Made by a program: the position numbers and the translations under genes. Below are positions 53,381 through 61,766 of a DNA stretch of 64,000 nucleotides, piece after piece. The stretch is from positions 1-64,000 of the forward strand of contig NZ_FRBE01000014.1 in the NCBI RefSeq assembly GCF_900142535.1, written 5' to 3'. The first letter of the stretch is position 1; every line of letters starts with the position of its first letter. Source of the stretch: Fibrobacter sp. UWEL (lineage in GTDB: Bacteria; Fibrobacterota; Fibrobacteria; Fibrobacterales; Fibrobacteraceae). The notes below the pieces were generated by a model that saw only the letters and a list, made by a program, of their open reading frames with translations, did not search any database and was not told the origin of the DNA.

Positions 53381-53980
53381 TTGAAAATCGAGAAGAAGAG
53401 AATAACTGCGGAATCCAAGTGGAGTACTGCAACAAAGAGTGGTTTGGCTGCTTTGATGGGTTTGAGCGCCGCGGCTTCCATGGTTGCTTGCGCAGATAGT
53501 GGAGCTCCGGCTGGTCCCGAAGAGACTCCCGAGCCGGAGGGAGGTGTTATTGCCCCGGATACGGAATATCCCAGTGATTCTATCGGTTCCTCAAGCTCCA
53601 ATCAGGTGGTTGTCGACATTCCCAAGAGCTCCAGCTCTGTGGATATGGATTTGCTCAGTAGTGCTTCTTGGCAGGATCCACCCCTTGAAGCCGGTGTACC
53701 TATCATTGATTATCCAGAAACCACATTTGTGGAAGTCAGTAGCTCCGGTGAAGAGTCCAGTAGCTCTGTTGAAGAAATCCTTTCCAGCTCTTCTTTGGAG
53801 TCCAGCAGCTCTTCTGTAGAAAGCAGTTCTTCTGAGAAAACTGATTTTTGCGATTTATCTCCTCAGTCACCTCTCTGTCCTTGTGATAGTAACGTGCATA
53901 TTTGCCCTGATCCCGATGATCCGGAAAATATGATTGTCAGCATGGTCACTACTTTCGAATCCACTGATATTGACGTATGA
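53381..53980 (+). CDS. Ser-rich lipoprotein, probable partner or substrate of the adjacent radical SAM protein
   Basis: A 199-residue protein. The start is taken as TTG 53381 because AGGAGG lies six bases before it; the open frame further upstream has no ribosome site. The N-terminus is a lipoprotein signal (KSGLAALMGLSAAASMVAC). The middle is a low-complexity Ser/Glu linker (about 70-150). The C-terminal 45 residues carry four Cys (CDLSPQSPLCPC, HIC) and an acidic end. It overlaps the radical SAM gene (ATGA), indicating coupled translation. The pattern resembles the lipoprotein of radical SAM/lipoprotein systems; the Cys-rich end may be the modified part. Confidence 0.72.
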   Translation: MKIEKKRITAESKWSTATKSGLAALMGLSAAASMVACADSGAPAGPEETPEPEGGVIAPDTEYPSDSIGSSSSNQVVVDIPKSSSSVDMDLLSSASWQDPPLEAGVPIIDYPETTFVEVSSSGEESSSSVEEILSSSSLESSSSSVESSSSEKTDFCDLSPQSPLCPCDSNVHICPDPDDPENMIVSMVTTFESTDIDV

Positions 53981-55167
53981 ACCTAGTGCTTTGCCTTACG
54001 GAACAGTGCAACTTGCGCTGTTCTTACTGTTATTATAAGGATCTTCAGAGCGACCGCGCTAATGTGATGAGTCGCGAGACCATGGAGGCGGCCATCAGGC
54101 TCTGCCTGGACCGTACGCTGTCCTTTAAGCAGAAGTACATGAACATCACGTTCTTCGGTGGAGAGCCACTGATTCGTAAGGATGAAATCTACGCGGGAAC
54201 GGAGTATGCCAAAGGCGTTGTGGCGGAGGCTATGGATTCCGGCCGGGCCCCCAAGGATTTTGACCTGCGGTTCGCCATCAATACGAACGGCACCTTGTTT
54301 GACGAACAGATGCTGGATTTCTGCGAAAAGGAAAATTTCCGTATCTACATTTCTGTAGATGGCCCGGCCTTGCAGCACAACATTTCCCGCCGCACCGTGG
54401 GCGACGCAGGCAGTTTTGAAGCCATGTACAAGCACCTCCCCCGCATTTCCAAGATGAATACGGTGGCGCTTTGCACGGTGACCCGTGAGCACGTTCCCCA
54501 CCTTTTCGAAGGCGTCAAATGGATTCACGAGCAAGGTTTCCGCTCCATGACCACCAGCATCGACTTTGACGGGAAATGGACCAGCGAGGACTTTGAAAAG
54601 CTGGCTTTGCAGTACCAGAAGATGGCTATGTACTGGCTGGAATGCCGCCAGAAGGGCGACCGATTTGCCCTCGGCACCATCCAGGACAAGATCAAGTTGC
54701 GCCTGCAGAATTTGCGATTCCGCCAGTATTCCTGCCACGTTTATAACGGAGCCATGGGCGTTGCCACCAACGGAAACATTTTCCCCTGCACCCGCTTTAT
54801 CACTTCCAAGGATAATCCGCCCTACGTTCAGGGCAATGTTTTTACGGGCTTTGATGAAGAAGCCTGCAAAATCATCAAGGATTTTTTGGACCATGATAAA
54901 AAGGAGTGCGAAGGCTGCGCCTTAAAGCATCGCTGTGTGGCTCATGAATGCGCCTGCACCTCTTTTTATACCACAGGTTCCATCGAAGGCGTTTCTCCGG
55001 AAGTCTGCACCCACGAACGCATGCTCACCGAAATCACCGACGCTTTGGTGGAAAAACTCTTGTATCGTCATTCCGAGCGAAGTCGAGGAATCTATGGTGA
55101 CACATTCCTTCCTCATAAGTGTTATACTTGTGTATCGAGTGTTCTCGGTTTAACAAGGTCTTTATGA
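53977..55167 (+). CDS. radical SAM/SPASM protein, probable peptide maturase
   Basis: A 396-residue protein. The radical SAM motif CNLRCSYC is at residues 11-18. A SPASM-like region follows at about 245-350 with YSCHVYN, FPCTRF, then CEGCALKHRCVAHECAC and a last Cys at about 350, so auxiliary iron-sulfur clusters are expected, as in sactipeptide or other peptide maturases. From residue 364 the protein reads RHSERSRGI, the translation of the dispersed repeat at 55066, so the last 33 residues are not family sequence. The gene overlaps both neighbours by ATGA. I infer it modifies the lipoprotein encoded upstream; the FibroRumin or rSAM/lipoprotein families are possible names. Confidence 0.82.
   Translation: MNLVLCLTEQCNLRCSYCYYKDLQSDRANVMSRETMEAAIRLCLDRTLSFKQKYMNITFFGGEPLIRKDEIYAGTEYAKGVVAEAMDSGRAPKDFDLRFAINTNGTLFDEQMLDFCEKENFRIYISVDGPALQHNISRRTVGDAGSFEAMYKHLPRISKMNTVALCTVTREHVPHLFEGVKWIHEQGFRSMTTSIDFDGKWTSEDFEKLALQYQKMAMYWLECRQKGDRFALGTIQDKIKLRLQNLRFRQYSCHVYNGAMGVATNGNIFPCTRFITSKDNPPYVQGNVFTGFDEEACKIIKDFLDHDKKECEGCALKHRCVAHECACTSFYTTGSIEGVSPEVCTHERMLTEITDALVEKLLYRHSERSRGIYGDTFLPHKCYTCVSSVLGLTRSL
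55066..55092. repeat. dispersed repeat inserted in the 3' end of the radical SAM gene
   Basis: CGTCATTCCGAGCGAAGTC followed by GAGGAATC is the same repeat as at 53174, here inside an open frame, where it encodes RHSERSRGI and carries the frame on to a stop at 55165-55167. Confidence 0.88.
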
Positions 55168-55736
55168 AAATCGTGATTTTGAATGCAAGTCCCCGCCCCA
55201 AGGGTAATATCAGTACCATGCTTCACACTATGGAAGAAGAATTGTTGTCTCGCGGGGACCAAGTGGAATTTGTGGATGTGAGCAAGCTGCAGGTTCGCCC
55301 GTGCATTGGCTGCATGAAATGCCGTAGCAGCAAAAAGTGTGTTCTCGCAGAAGATGATTCCCAACGGGTTTTGCGCTTGATTCAGGAAAGTGACGGTCTG
55401 ATTGTGGGCTCGCCCTGCTATTGGGGAAACATGACGGGACAATTGAAGATGTTGTTTGATCGAATGGCCTACGGCATGCTGGACGACAGCAACCACGGAT
55501 TCCCCAAGCCTTTGCTGAAAGGGAAAAAGGCCATTATTGTCAGTACTTGTACTACCCCATGGCCGTTCAATGTTTGGTTTAAGCAATCCGCGGGGGCTGT
55601 GCGGGCTATTAAGGAAGTAATCGGCTGGAGCGGTTTCAAGATTGTGGGCGTTGTGCAGAAAGGCGGTACCCATATGAAACAAGGCTTGACGGACCGCGAA
55701 ATTATGAAATGCCGTAAAATCGTCCAGAAGTTTTAG
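55164..55736 (+). CDS. NADPH-dependent FMN reductase / flavodoxin-like protein
   Basis: A 190-residue cytoplasmic flavoprotein from ATG 55164, which overlaps the radical SAM stop. The N-terminal phosphate loop NASPRPKGNIS and the flavin-binding GSPCYWGNMTGQLKMLFDR are typical of the NADPH-dependent FMN reductase family. It also has the iron-sulfur-flavoprotein-like cysteine motif CIGCMKC near residue 45. It may supply electrons to the adjacent radical SAM enzyme. A terminator follows. Confidence 0.85.
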   Translation: MKIVILNASPRPKGNISTMLHTMEEELLSRGDQVEFVDVSKLQVRPCIGCMKCRSSKKCVLAEDDSQRVLRLIQESDGLIVGSPCYWGNMTGQLKMLFDRMAYGMLDDSNHGFPKPLLKGKKAIIVSTCTTPWPFNVWFKQSAGAVRAIKEVIGWSGFKIVGVVQKGGTHMKQGLTDREIMKCRKIVQKF

Positions 55737-55758
55737 ACAATACTCCTAACGTAAACGA

Positions 55759-55789
55759 AGTCCCGAGAGCGATCTCGGGGCTTTCTTTT
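55759..55789 (+). terminator. terminator of the radical SAM operon
   Basis: A 10-bp stem AGTCCCGAGA (55759-55768) with TCTCGGGGCT (55773-55782), loop GCGA, then T residues. Confidence 0.9.
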
Positions 55790-55792
55790 GGA

Positions 55793-55836
55793 ATGTCATC
55801 CTGAGCGAAGTGCCGGAGGCACGAAGTCGAAGGATC
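55793..55836. repeat. variant dispersed repeat abutting the GH30 stop codon
   Basis: TGTCATCCTGAGCGAAGTG, then a GCCGGAGGC palindrome and CGAAGTCGAAGGATC, running directly into the GH30 stop codon on the minus strand. It is a longer variant of the repeat at 53151 and 55066. Confidence 0.8.
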
Positions 55837-57872
55837 TATTTCACGATTTTCAGGAGCAGGCTGCGGCGGGACTGGTCCTTGACTTGTATGATGTAACTTT
55901 GGCGGCTGAAGCTGCCTAAAGGTATCGTTGCGGGGCCGTTAATCTGGCGACGGGTCAGCAGCGCACCTTGCAAGTCGCGGATGGTCAATTCCATGGGCTG
56001 AACTGGAGCAGTGATATGCAGGTCTCCCCCGCTCTTGAAAGCTGTTATGAATCCGGCAAAAAGCCCGCGAGCCACGATTCCCAACTCAATGGTGTCGGCG
56101 ACACTTGTGTCAGCAATCGTTGTATCTGCTTTGCTGGTATCTGCCACAGTGGTGTCCGGCTCCACAAAAGGATGGTTCGGATCCTTCACGATCAACTTGA
56201 AGGTCATTTTGCTTTCGCAGCCAGAACCATTTGTAAATGTGGTCTTGTAGTAACCGCTGCTTTGCCACTGCAAATTCTTGAAGTAGACTTCGCGGCCCAC
56301 CTGGTAGAAATCGTTGGGACCATTCCAAATCCAGCGGCCACCCTCCCAAGGATGAGGGCCAATGACCAGAGAATCTCCAGGATTTACGGTAATCTCTGTA
56401 GATTCGTTCCAGCCGCCGTTATGGATTTTTACGTAAGGAATAATGGTGTCGGCGATGCACTTTCCTTCGCCCTTGACGCCATCGATGACCAAGGTGACCA
56501 TGGACTGGGCCGCTGCGGTCACGTTCAGTGATTTGCCGGAAATATCAATGTCGGAATCAGCCTTCAGTGCGGCAGGCAAAGTAAAGCGATGGACCTTTGC
56601 CTTAGTTCCAACATCATCAAACTTGCCCAAGTCGAAAGTGTATTTAACATCGGTAGAGCCCGTGTTCAGCGCCACCAGCACCAGGGAACCGTCTTCACGA
56701 ATGGCTGCCAGAGTGTTGTCTATGTCGGTGTCGATGAAACGAGACCCGGGACGAATCACCCGGCTAAAGGCGGCGTGCATGTAAAAGCGGGGCGCGTAGG
56801 AGAAAGTCTGCTTTTTATGGTCCGCCACAATGGTACGCCAGTTTTCCGCCGGATCGGAAAGCTGCCAGTCCACCCAGGCATTGGCGTGCATATCCCGCAA
56901 GTCGTGGAGAATCACGTTGGCCATCCAGAGGGTAATATCCAGGTCGCCGCTACGGTGCAGCGGGCCGGATTCCGACTGCCAAATCCTCTTGTCGTTGGCA
57001 AACGCCGCATTGTAAAGCTTACCGCGGGAATCGTAACCGGAATAGCTGTGAGTGTTCACCTGGAACATGTAGGACTTGGCTTCGGCACTGTAGCTGTTAA
57101 AGCGGGCCAGGGCGTCACCGATATTGGATTCGTCAGCTGCACTGACGGACGTTTCCGGGAAAAGACCTTTCTTCTTTAAGGCCTTCCCCAGTTCCACAAT
57201 CATGTCGGATTGATTATTCTTGAATCCGCAACCTTCCTGATCGCCGTTGGACTTCCACCAGCCTGCGCTAGGTTCGTTAAATGGTTCCACCGTACGGAAT
57301 GTAATACCCCATTCTTCCTTAAAATGTTTGGCCACTTCGGACAGATAATCGGCGAAATCGTCGTAATAATCAGCCTTCAGGTTGTCTGCGCCGTTTTCCC
57401 CACCAGAAACGCAGCCGCTCTTGGTCATCCACCAGGGAGGAGAATTGGAAAACGCCTCGAAAATGGGATTTTTCACCTTCTTGGCCAGGCCGAAAAGGAT
57501 GTTTCGTTGGGTGGGGTCCGCGGTCCAGTCGAAATCGCCCTTTTCCGTAGGCTTGTAGCCGGGAACCGCCGCTCCCCCGTCGCCCTTGGTCAAATGGTTG
57601 TGGCCCGGCTGGTCTCCCCCGCCGATGTTGTAGCGGAAAATGTTGTAACCCAGGCCCGAATCCGGGTCCGCGATGGCTCCCAAGAGTTTTGTATAGTTGG
57701 ATTCGCTCCAAGCGCCGGCAAGCTCCGCCCACCAGCAAAGACTGGTTCCCCAGCCCTCGAAAACCTGGTACTTTTTGCCTGGATCTACGGTTACTTTTGT
57801 CTGTGCGTCGGCGGCACCAAATAAAAATGCTACACCCACGGCCGCCCCAATAAACTTCTTACCCAATTCCAT
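55836..57872 (-). CDS. secreted GH30 glycosidase, endo-beta-1,6-galactanase-like, with Ig-like domain and sorting tail
   Basis: A 678-residue protein. Signal peptide at 1-23 (ending GAADA). GH30 catalytic region at about 28-460: FEGWGTSLCWWAELAG, SNSPPWWMTKSG, acid/base Glu200 in VEPFNEPSAGWW and nucleophile Glu301 in WQSESGP. The SNSPPWWM and NEPSAGWW blocks resemble endo-beta-1,6-galactanases. Residues about 480-570 are an Ig-like accessory domain (GPHPWEGGRWIWNGP) that recurs in the divergent GH43 protein. A Thr/Asp-rich linker leads to a T9SS-like tail (LTIRDLQGALL, SYIIQVKDQ). Likely acts on type II arabinogalactan side chains. It is divergent from the GH43 gene at 58032. Confidence 0.85.
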   Translation of the reverse strand: MELGKKFIGAAVGVAFLFGAADAQTKVTVDPGKKYQVFEGWGTSLCWWAELAGAWSESNYTKLLGAIADPDSGLGYNIFRYNIGGGDQPGHNHLTKGDGGAAVPGYKPTEKGDFDWTADPTQRNILFGLAKKVKNPIFEAFSNSPPWWMTKSGCVSGGENGADNLKADYYDDFADYLSEVAKHFKEEWGITFRTVEPFNEPSAGWWKSNGDQEGCGFKNNQSDMIVELGKALKKKGLFPETSVSAADESNIGDALARFNSYSAEAKSYMFQVNTHSYSGYDSRGKLYNAAFANDKRIWQSESGPLHRSGDLDITLWMANVILHDLRDMHANAWVDWQLSDPAENWRTIVADHKKQTFSYAPRFYMHAAFSRVIRPGSRFIDTDIDNTLAAIREDGSLVLVALNTGSTDVKYTFDLGKFDDVGTKAKVHRFTLPAALKADSDIDISGKSLNVTAAAQSMVTLVIDGVKGEGKCIADTIIPYVKIHNGGWNESTEITVNPGDSLVIGPHPWEGGRWIWNGPNDFYQVGREVYFKNLQWQSSGYYKTTFTNGSGCESKMTFKLIVKDPNHPFVEPDTTVADTSKADTTIADTSVADTIELGIVARGLFAGFITAFKSGGDLHITAPVQPMELTIRDLQGALLTRRQINGPATIPLGSFSRQSYIIQVKDQSRRSLLLKIVK

Positions 57873-58031
57873 ACCCTAAAAATCAATTATTTTAGGGGAA
57901 AGCGGACATATTTTCTCTCTGGAATATGGATAAATCGTCCTTTCAAAATGTTCTTTTTCAATACTGGATTGTCTTACATAACGTATATTCATAAAAGCGT
58001 TGTTATTTCCGCGTTAAAAGGTTGGGTTTTT
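57873..58031. other. shared promoter region of divergent GH30 and GH43 genes
   Basis: 160 AT-rich bases between two divergent hydrolase starts; the open frame from 57948 that extends the GH43 gene lacks a ribosome site. No operator could be picked out by eye, but common control is likely. Confidence 0.5.
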
Positions 58032-59903
58032 ATGAGTTTGAAAGGGTTTTCAAGGGGCTTTCCGTCCGTAATTTTAAGTTTCGGCGTGTTTACCGCTATG
58101 GCCAATGCCGCAAATCTCTCCGATTGTGCCAACAAGCTGACTCTGGACGCACCTTTGAGTAATCTCTATAAGGATTTGACTCTCCCTGCCAATGGCGAAA
58201 GTATTTCAGGATGCGAAGGGGTGCGTTTTTACTGGAAATCCACTGATACGACCTTCTTGAAAAATGACGGAACCATTGCCGCCCGCCTCATTAACGAGAA
58301 TCATTCGGTACAGCTGTCTGTGGACTTGACTGACGGCAACCAGATGGTGACCAAGAAGTTTGACATTTCCATCCATGGTTACGAGCCCTACTCCAATTAC
58401 CTTTTCATTTACTTTCCGGCCAACGACAACGAGAATATTTACTACGCCATCAGTAATGACGGCTACAGCTTTACTGCAATGAACGGCGGAAAGCGGGTGG
58501 TGGCTGCGGATACGGTAAGTCTTAAGAAGGGCTTGCGAGATCCTCATATTTTGCGCGCTCCCGACGGCTACTTCTACATGGTCAATACCGACATGAAGAG
58601 TGCTGAAGGCTGGGCAAGTAACCGCGGCATGGTTTTGATGCGTTCCAAGGATTTGATTAGCTGGACCCATAGTACGGTTCATTTTCCGGACAAATACAAG
58701 GGCACAAACTTCGCCAACGTCACACGCGTCTGGGCTCCCGAAACCATCTGGGACAAGGATTACGTGAATACTGACGGTAGCAAGGGCCGCCTGATGATTT
58801 ACTACTCCCTGCTGACCAATGACGGAACCATTCCCTACGACAAAGTTTACTACCAGTACGCCAACGATGACTTTACCGACGTGCTAGGCACGCCCACCTA
58901 CTTCTTCGATCGAGGTTCCGCCACCATCGACATGGACATTGTCTATAACGAGAAGGACAGCCTCTATCACGGTTTCTTCAAGAACGAAAAGCTGGGCGGT
59001 ATCGGCAAGGTCACCGCACGTAAGCTGACGGCGCCGGCGGGCAAGGAAGGCTCCCAGTGGAGCGAACCTTCGGCAAACCTCCAGCAGACTACCGAGGCTG
59101 TGGAAGGGGCTGGCGTATTCAAGCTCATCAATCAGGATTCCTGGATCTTGATGTACGACTGCTATATGAACGGCCATTATCAATTCACCAGCAGCCCGGA
59201 CCTGACCAACTTTACCTTCGTCCAGGACACCAAAATGGCGGGAGCGTTCACTCCTCGCCACGGCACTGTCATTCCTATTTCTGCGGAGGAAACGGCAGCC
59301 CTCATGAAGGCCTTCCCCACTTCTGATTTTGAGCCTCGCGTGATTGATATTCCTGCCACCGTTGCAAAGTTGGACGGTGGCAAGACTGCCGTGGAACCTT
59401 GCTCCGGCACCAAGATTATCCCCTACTCCAAGGTAGGTGGCGGTAGCTGGAATGAATCTTTGGACCTGCTAGTGGAACCAGGCGCAAGTGTAACTTTTGG
59501 CCCTCATCCCTGGGATGGCAAGATTTGGAGCTGGAGCGGCCCGGCTGATTTTGATGCAACCACACGAGAAGTGGTCCTGAAGGATTTGCAGTGGCAAAAT
59601 AGCGGTATTTACACCATCGAATATACCAACGAAACGGGCTGCAAGTCCTACGAAAAAATCAAGCTGGTGGTGAACGATCCGGAACATCCCTACGTAGAAC
59701 CTAACACAACGCATGAAGATTCTATACCAGATGCAATTGGTGCTGCCCGCGACCTTCGTTTTGACCCTGCTCCCATTCGCGTTCAGTATTTCGACATGAA
59801 CGGCAACTTGCTTCGTGGCGTACCCAGACAACCCGGCGTTTACCTCCGCAGGGAATACCAAAATAACGGCCTTGTGAAAGTCACAAGGACCAGAGTCAAA
59901 TAG
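58032..59903 (+). CDS. secreted GH43-like enzyme with the same Ig-like domain
   Basis: A 623-residue protein from ATG 58032. Signal peptide at 1-26. Residues about 120-460 resemble a GH43 propeller: KGLRDPHILRAPDGYFYMVNTDM gives a candidate catalytic Asp170, and VWAPETIW a conserved blade. Exact acid and modulator residues are not assigned. A preceding beta domain (about 30-118) is Ig-like. The C-terminal accessory domain (about 485-575; GPHPWDGKIWSWSGP, DLQWQNSGIY) matches that of GH30 next door. The tail (IRVQYFDMNGNLL, QPGVYLRREY) looks like a T9SS sorting tail. With GH30 it may form an arabinogalactan-degrading pair; exact specificity is unknown. Confidence 0.82.
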   Translation: MSLKGFSRGFPSVILSFGVFTAMANAANLSDCANKLTLDAPLSNLYKDLTLPANGESISGCEGVRFYWKSTDTTFLKNDGTIAARLINENHSVQLSVDLTDGNQMVTKKFDISIHGYEPYSNYLFIYFPANDNENIYYAISNDGYSFTAMNGGKRVVAADTVSLKKGLRDPHILRAPDGYFYMVNTDMKSAEGWASNRGMVLMRSKDLISWTHSTVHFPDKYKGTNFANVTRVWAPETIWDKDYVNTDGSKGRLMIYYSLLTNDGTIPYDKVYYQYANDDFTDVLGTPTYFFDRGSATIDMDIVYNEKDSLYHGFFKNEKLGGIGKVTARKLTAPAGKEGSQWSEPSANLQQTTEAVEGAGVFKLINQDSWILMYDCYMNGHYQFTSSPDLTNFTFVQDTKMAGAFTPRHGTVIPISAEETAALMKAFPTSDFEPRVIDIPATVAKLDGGKTAVEPCSGTKIIPYSKVGGGSWNESLDLLVEPGASVTFGPHPWDGKIWSWSGPADFDATTREVVLKDLQWQNSGIYTIEYTNETGCKSYEKIKLVVNDPEHPYVEPNTTHEDSIPDAIGAARDLRFDPAPIRVQYFDMNGNLLRGVPRQPGVYLRREYQNNGLVKVTRTRVK

Positions 59904-59914
59904 TCCTAACGAAT

Positions 59915-60124
59915 CTACTTTACTGCTGCGGCGTCTTTTGCGTGTGCGAGAGACGCTGATGCTACATGCTTTCGTTTGGGAACATTGTGTCGCCTGACGG
60001 GACCGTTCCCTGCATGGGTTGGCATCGCATTCGCCTTTGCCGAGAGAGTGTTCGTGACGTGGGCTTCACCCACGGATTCGCATTGACCGGTAAATAGGTG
60101 GTGGTTCATTGCCATACTATTCAA
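59915..60124 (-). other. unexplained block with a 69-codon open frame
   Basis: A GC-richer block between the GH43 gene and the TetR promoter. On the minus strand it is open for 69 codons with His near the start and many Lys, Arg and Ala at the end (PVRRHNVPKRKHVASASLAH). It also has a small hairpin (CGTGGG with CCCACG). It could be a small gene, a repeated element or a structured RNA; nothing here decides. No ribosome site is visible before the ATG codons. Confidence 0.35.
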
Positions 60125-60232
60125 GATACTAAAAGTTTTTTATTTGTCAACTTTCAGATGCCTTGGGTTGCTTGATTTGGAGTCCAAATTTCATAAAAAT
60201 TCACATTTTTCCAGAATTCTGGGCGTAATCTC

Positions 60233-60280
60233 TTGACGGGCTAACGAACGTTAGCTAGATTAAGGCTAACGAACGTTAGC
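60233..60280 (+). promoter_or_regulatory. TetR promoter with twin operators
   Basis: TTGACG (60233-60238), 17 bases, TAGATT (60256-60261). The 16-base palindromic element GCTAACGAACGTTAGC (7-bp arms, AA centre) lies at 60240-60255, exactly filling the spacer, and again at 60265-60280, at the start of the mRNA and two bases before the ATG. The two centres are 25 bases apart. Strong evidence for autorepression. Confidence 0.88.
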
Positions 60281-60282
60281 TT

Positions 60283-60909
60283 ATGGCGGTTGAAATGAAA
60301 GAAGAGCAATCTACAATACATTCCACAAAGGATCGAATTCTGAATGCTGCCTTGGACCTTTTTGCAGAAAAGGGTTACGAAGGTGCGTCTGTGGATATGA
60401 TTGCCGCCGCTGCAGGAATCAAGGGTCCTTCCCTGTACAAGCATTTCAAGGGCAAGGACCAGATTCTAGACGCCTTGATTACCAAGGTGGACGAATACTA
60501 TGCCGCGAATTTCAACGCTGCCGGTAATCAGGGACAACTGCCGGAGTCTATGGAACAGCTGACTCGTATGGCTTTTGCCAAGGTCAACTTCACCATGCAT
60601 GACGAAATGATTCAAAAGACTCGTCGCCTGCTGACGCTGGGGCAGTTCCGCAATCCTCGCTTAAGTGAATTGGCTACCCTTCATGGAATTACCGCCATCC
60701 AGACTATGTTCCAAAAAATGTTTGCAGCCATGATGAAAGCAGGCTCAATGAAGAACGATGACCCCGCAATTTTGGCTATGGAGTTTGCTGCGCCAGTTTC
60801 CTTGCTGATTCAAATGTACGATCGTGACCCGTCTAAGGACAAGGAAATCCAGAAGTTGGTGAAGGCCCACATGAAGCACTTTGCGGACACTTACGGGAAG
60901 AAGGTTTAG
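60283..60909 (+). CDS. TetR-family transcriptional repressor
   Basis: A 208-residue regulator. N-terminal TetR HTH at about 15-60 (RILNAALDLFAEKGYEGASVDMIAAAAGIKGPSLYKHF is the typical block); the C-terminal part is an all-helical ligand-binding domain. Almost no untranslated leader or ribosome site is seen, because the second operator ends two bases before the ATG. It probably represses itself and maybe the small membrane-protein gene downstream. Ligand unknown. Confidence 0.9.
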   Translation: MAVEMKEEQSTIHSTKDRILNAALDLFAEKGYEGASVDMIAAAAGIKGPSLYKHFKGKDQILDALITKVDEYYAANFNAAGNQGQLPESMEQLTRMAFAKVNFTMHDEMIQKTRRLLTLGQFRNPRLSELATLHGITAIQTMFQKMFAAMMKAGSMKNDDPAILAMEFAAPVSLLIQMYDRDPSKDKEIQKLVKAHMKHFADTYGKKV

Positions 60910-60985
60910 TTATGCTGTGTAGTCAGGAATTCATTGTAGTGTGCTAATTCGCGTAAGTTAAGGTGTTATAGGTAAAGAGGTTTTT

Positions 60986-61351
60986 ATGAAAACGAAAATA
61001 ACGAAAGTATTATCGATAGGCGTTATCGCCATGGGCGTAGTTCACTGCGCAGCCACTTTCACTCCGGTAATTGCAGGTAAGCTTGCAACTCTTGATGCAG
61101 GAGCACAGACTGCGTTTCTCTACATGAGCTTGATGTGCGGCGCATTGCTGATTTTGGGCGGAGCGCTATCCGTGATGCTTGCTGGAAAAATGGCTGAATA
61201 CTCTTTTTTGCGCAAGCCTTTCCTTTTTACGCTGATTATTCTGGCCATAGACGGCGTGATGGCTGCATACGCTATGCCTAAAAATCCTTGCGCTTGGGCG
61301 GTTCTTGTTTTGACACTTCCGTTGCTTGCGATAAATATCAAGAGGTCGTAA
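60986..61351 (+). CDS. small four-helix membrane protein
   Basis: A 121-residue protein with four predicted membrane helices (about 7-29, 42-66, 76-94, 97-117). No motif identifies it. Ribosome site AAAGAGG precedes the ATG. The stop overlaps the following ATG (TAATG), so it is coupled to the GNAT gene. It lies 76 bases after the TetR gene and may be its target. Confidence 0.72.
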   Translation: MKTKITKVLSIGVIAMGVVHCAATFTPVIAGKLATLDAGAQTAFLYMSLMCGALLILGGALSVMLAGKMAEYSFLRKPFLFTLIILAIDGVMAAYAMPKNPCAWAVLVLTLPLLAINIKRS

Positions 61352-61752
61352 TGATTGCCTATTCGGACACTCACGAATTTACTGCGGAACAACTGCAGGA
61401 CTTGTTCCTTTCGGTGGAATGGTCCTCGGGGCATTACCCAGAAAAACTTGTTGTGGCCATGCAACATTTTGAAACCGTGTATACTGCATGGGATGGAGAC
61501 AAGTTGGTTGGGCTCGTCTGTGCCATGGACGACAGCATCATGACTGCATATGTTCATTACATGCTGATTCGACCGGAGTATCAACACCAGGGCATAGGCA
61601 AAAAGCTTCTGGAATACATCAAGGAAAAGTACAAGGACTATCTGCGGATTGTCCTAGTTGCTTACGACAAGGAAATCGGTTTTTACGAACATTGCGGATT
61701 TGAAAAAGGCAAGGATGATAGTCCCATGTTCATCACTAGTCTATGGACTTAA
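61351..61752 (+). CDS. GNAT-family N-acetyltransferase
   Basis: A 133-residue protein from ATG 61351; the earlier part of the open frame lies within the previous gene. Acetyl-CoA-binding motif A is visible (RPEYQHQGIGKKLLEYI, about 70-90), and the C-terminal part has GFYEHCGFEKG. Substrate unknown. It is coupled to the upstream membrane protein and only 14 bases before the DUF3795 gene. Confidence 0.85.
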   Translation: MIAYSDTHEFTAEQLQDLFLSVEWSSGHYPEKLVVAMQHFETVYTAWDGDKLVGLVCAMDDSIMTAYVHYMLIRPEYQHQGIGKKLLEYIKEKYKDYLRIVLVAYDKEIGFYEHCGFEKGKDDSPMFITSLWT

Positions 61753-61766
61753 ATAAGGAAAACAAT

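Noticed and set aside
57948-58031. 28-codon N-terminal extension of the GH43-like gene
   Set aside because: No ribosome site, and the ATG at 58032 is followed directly by a good signal peptide.
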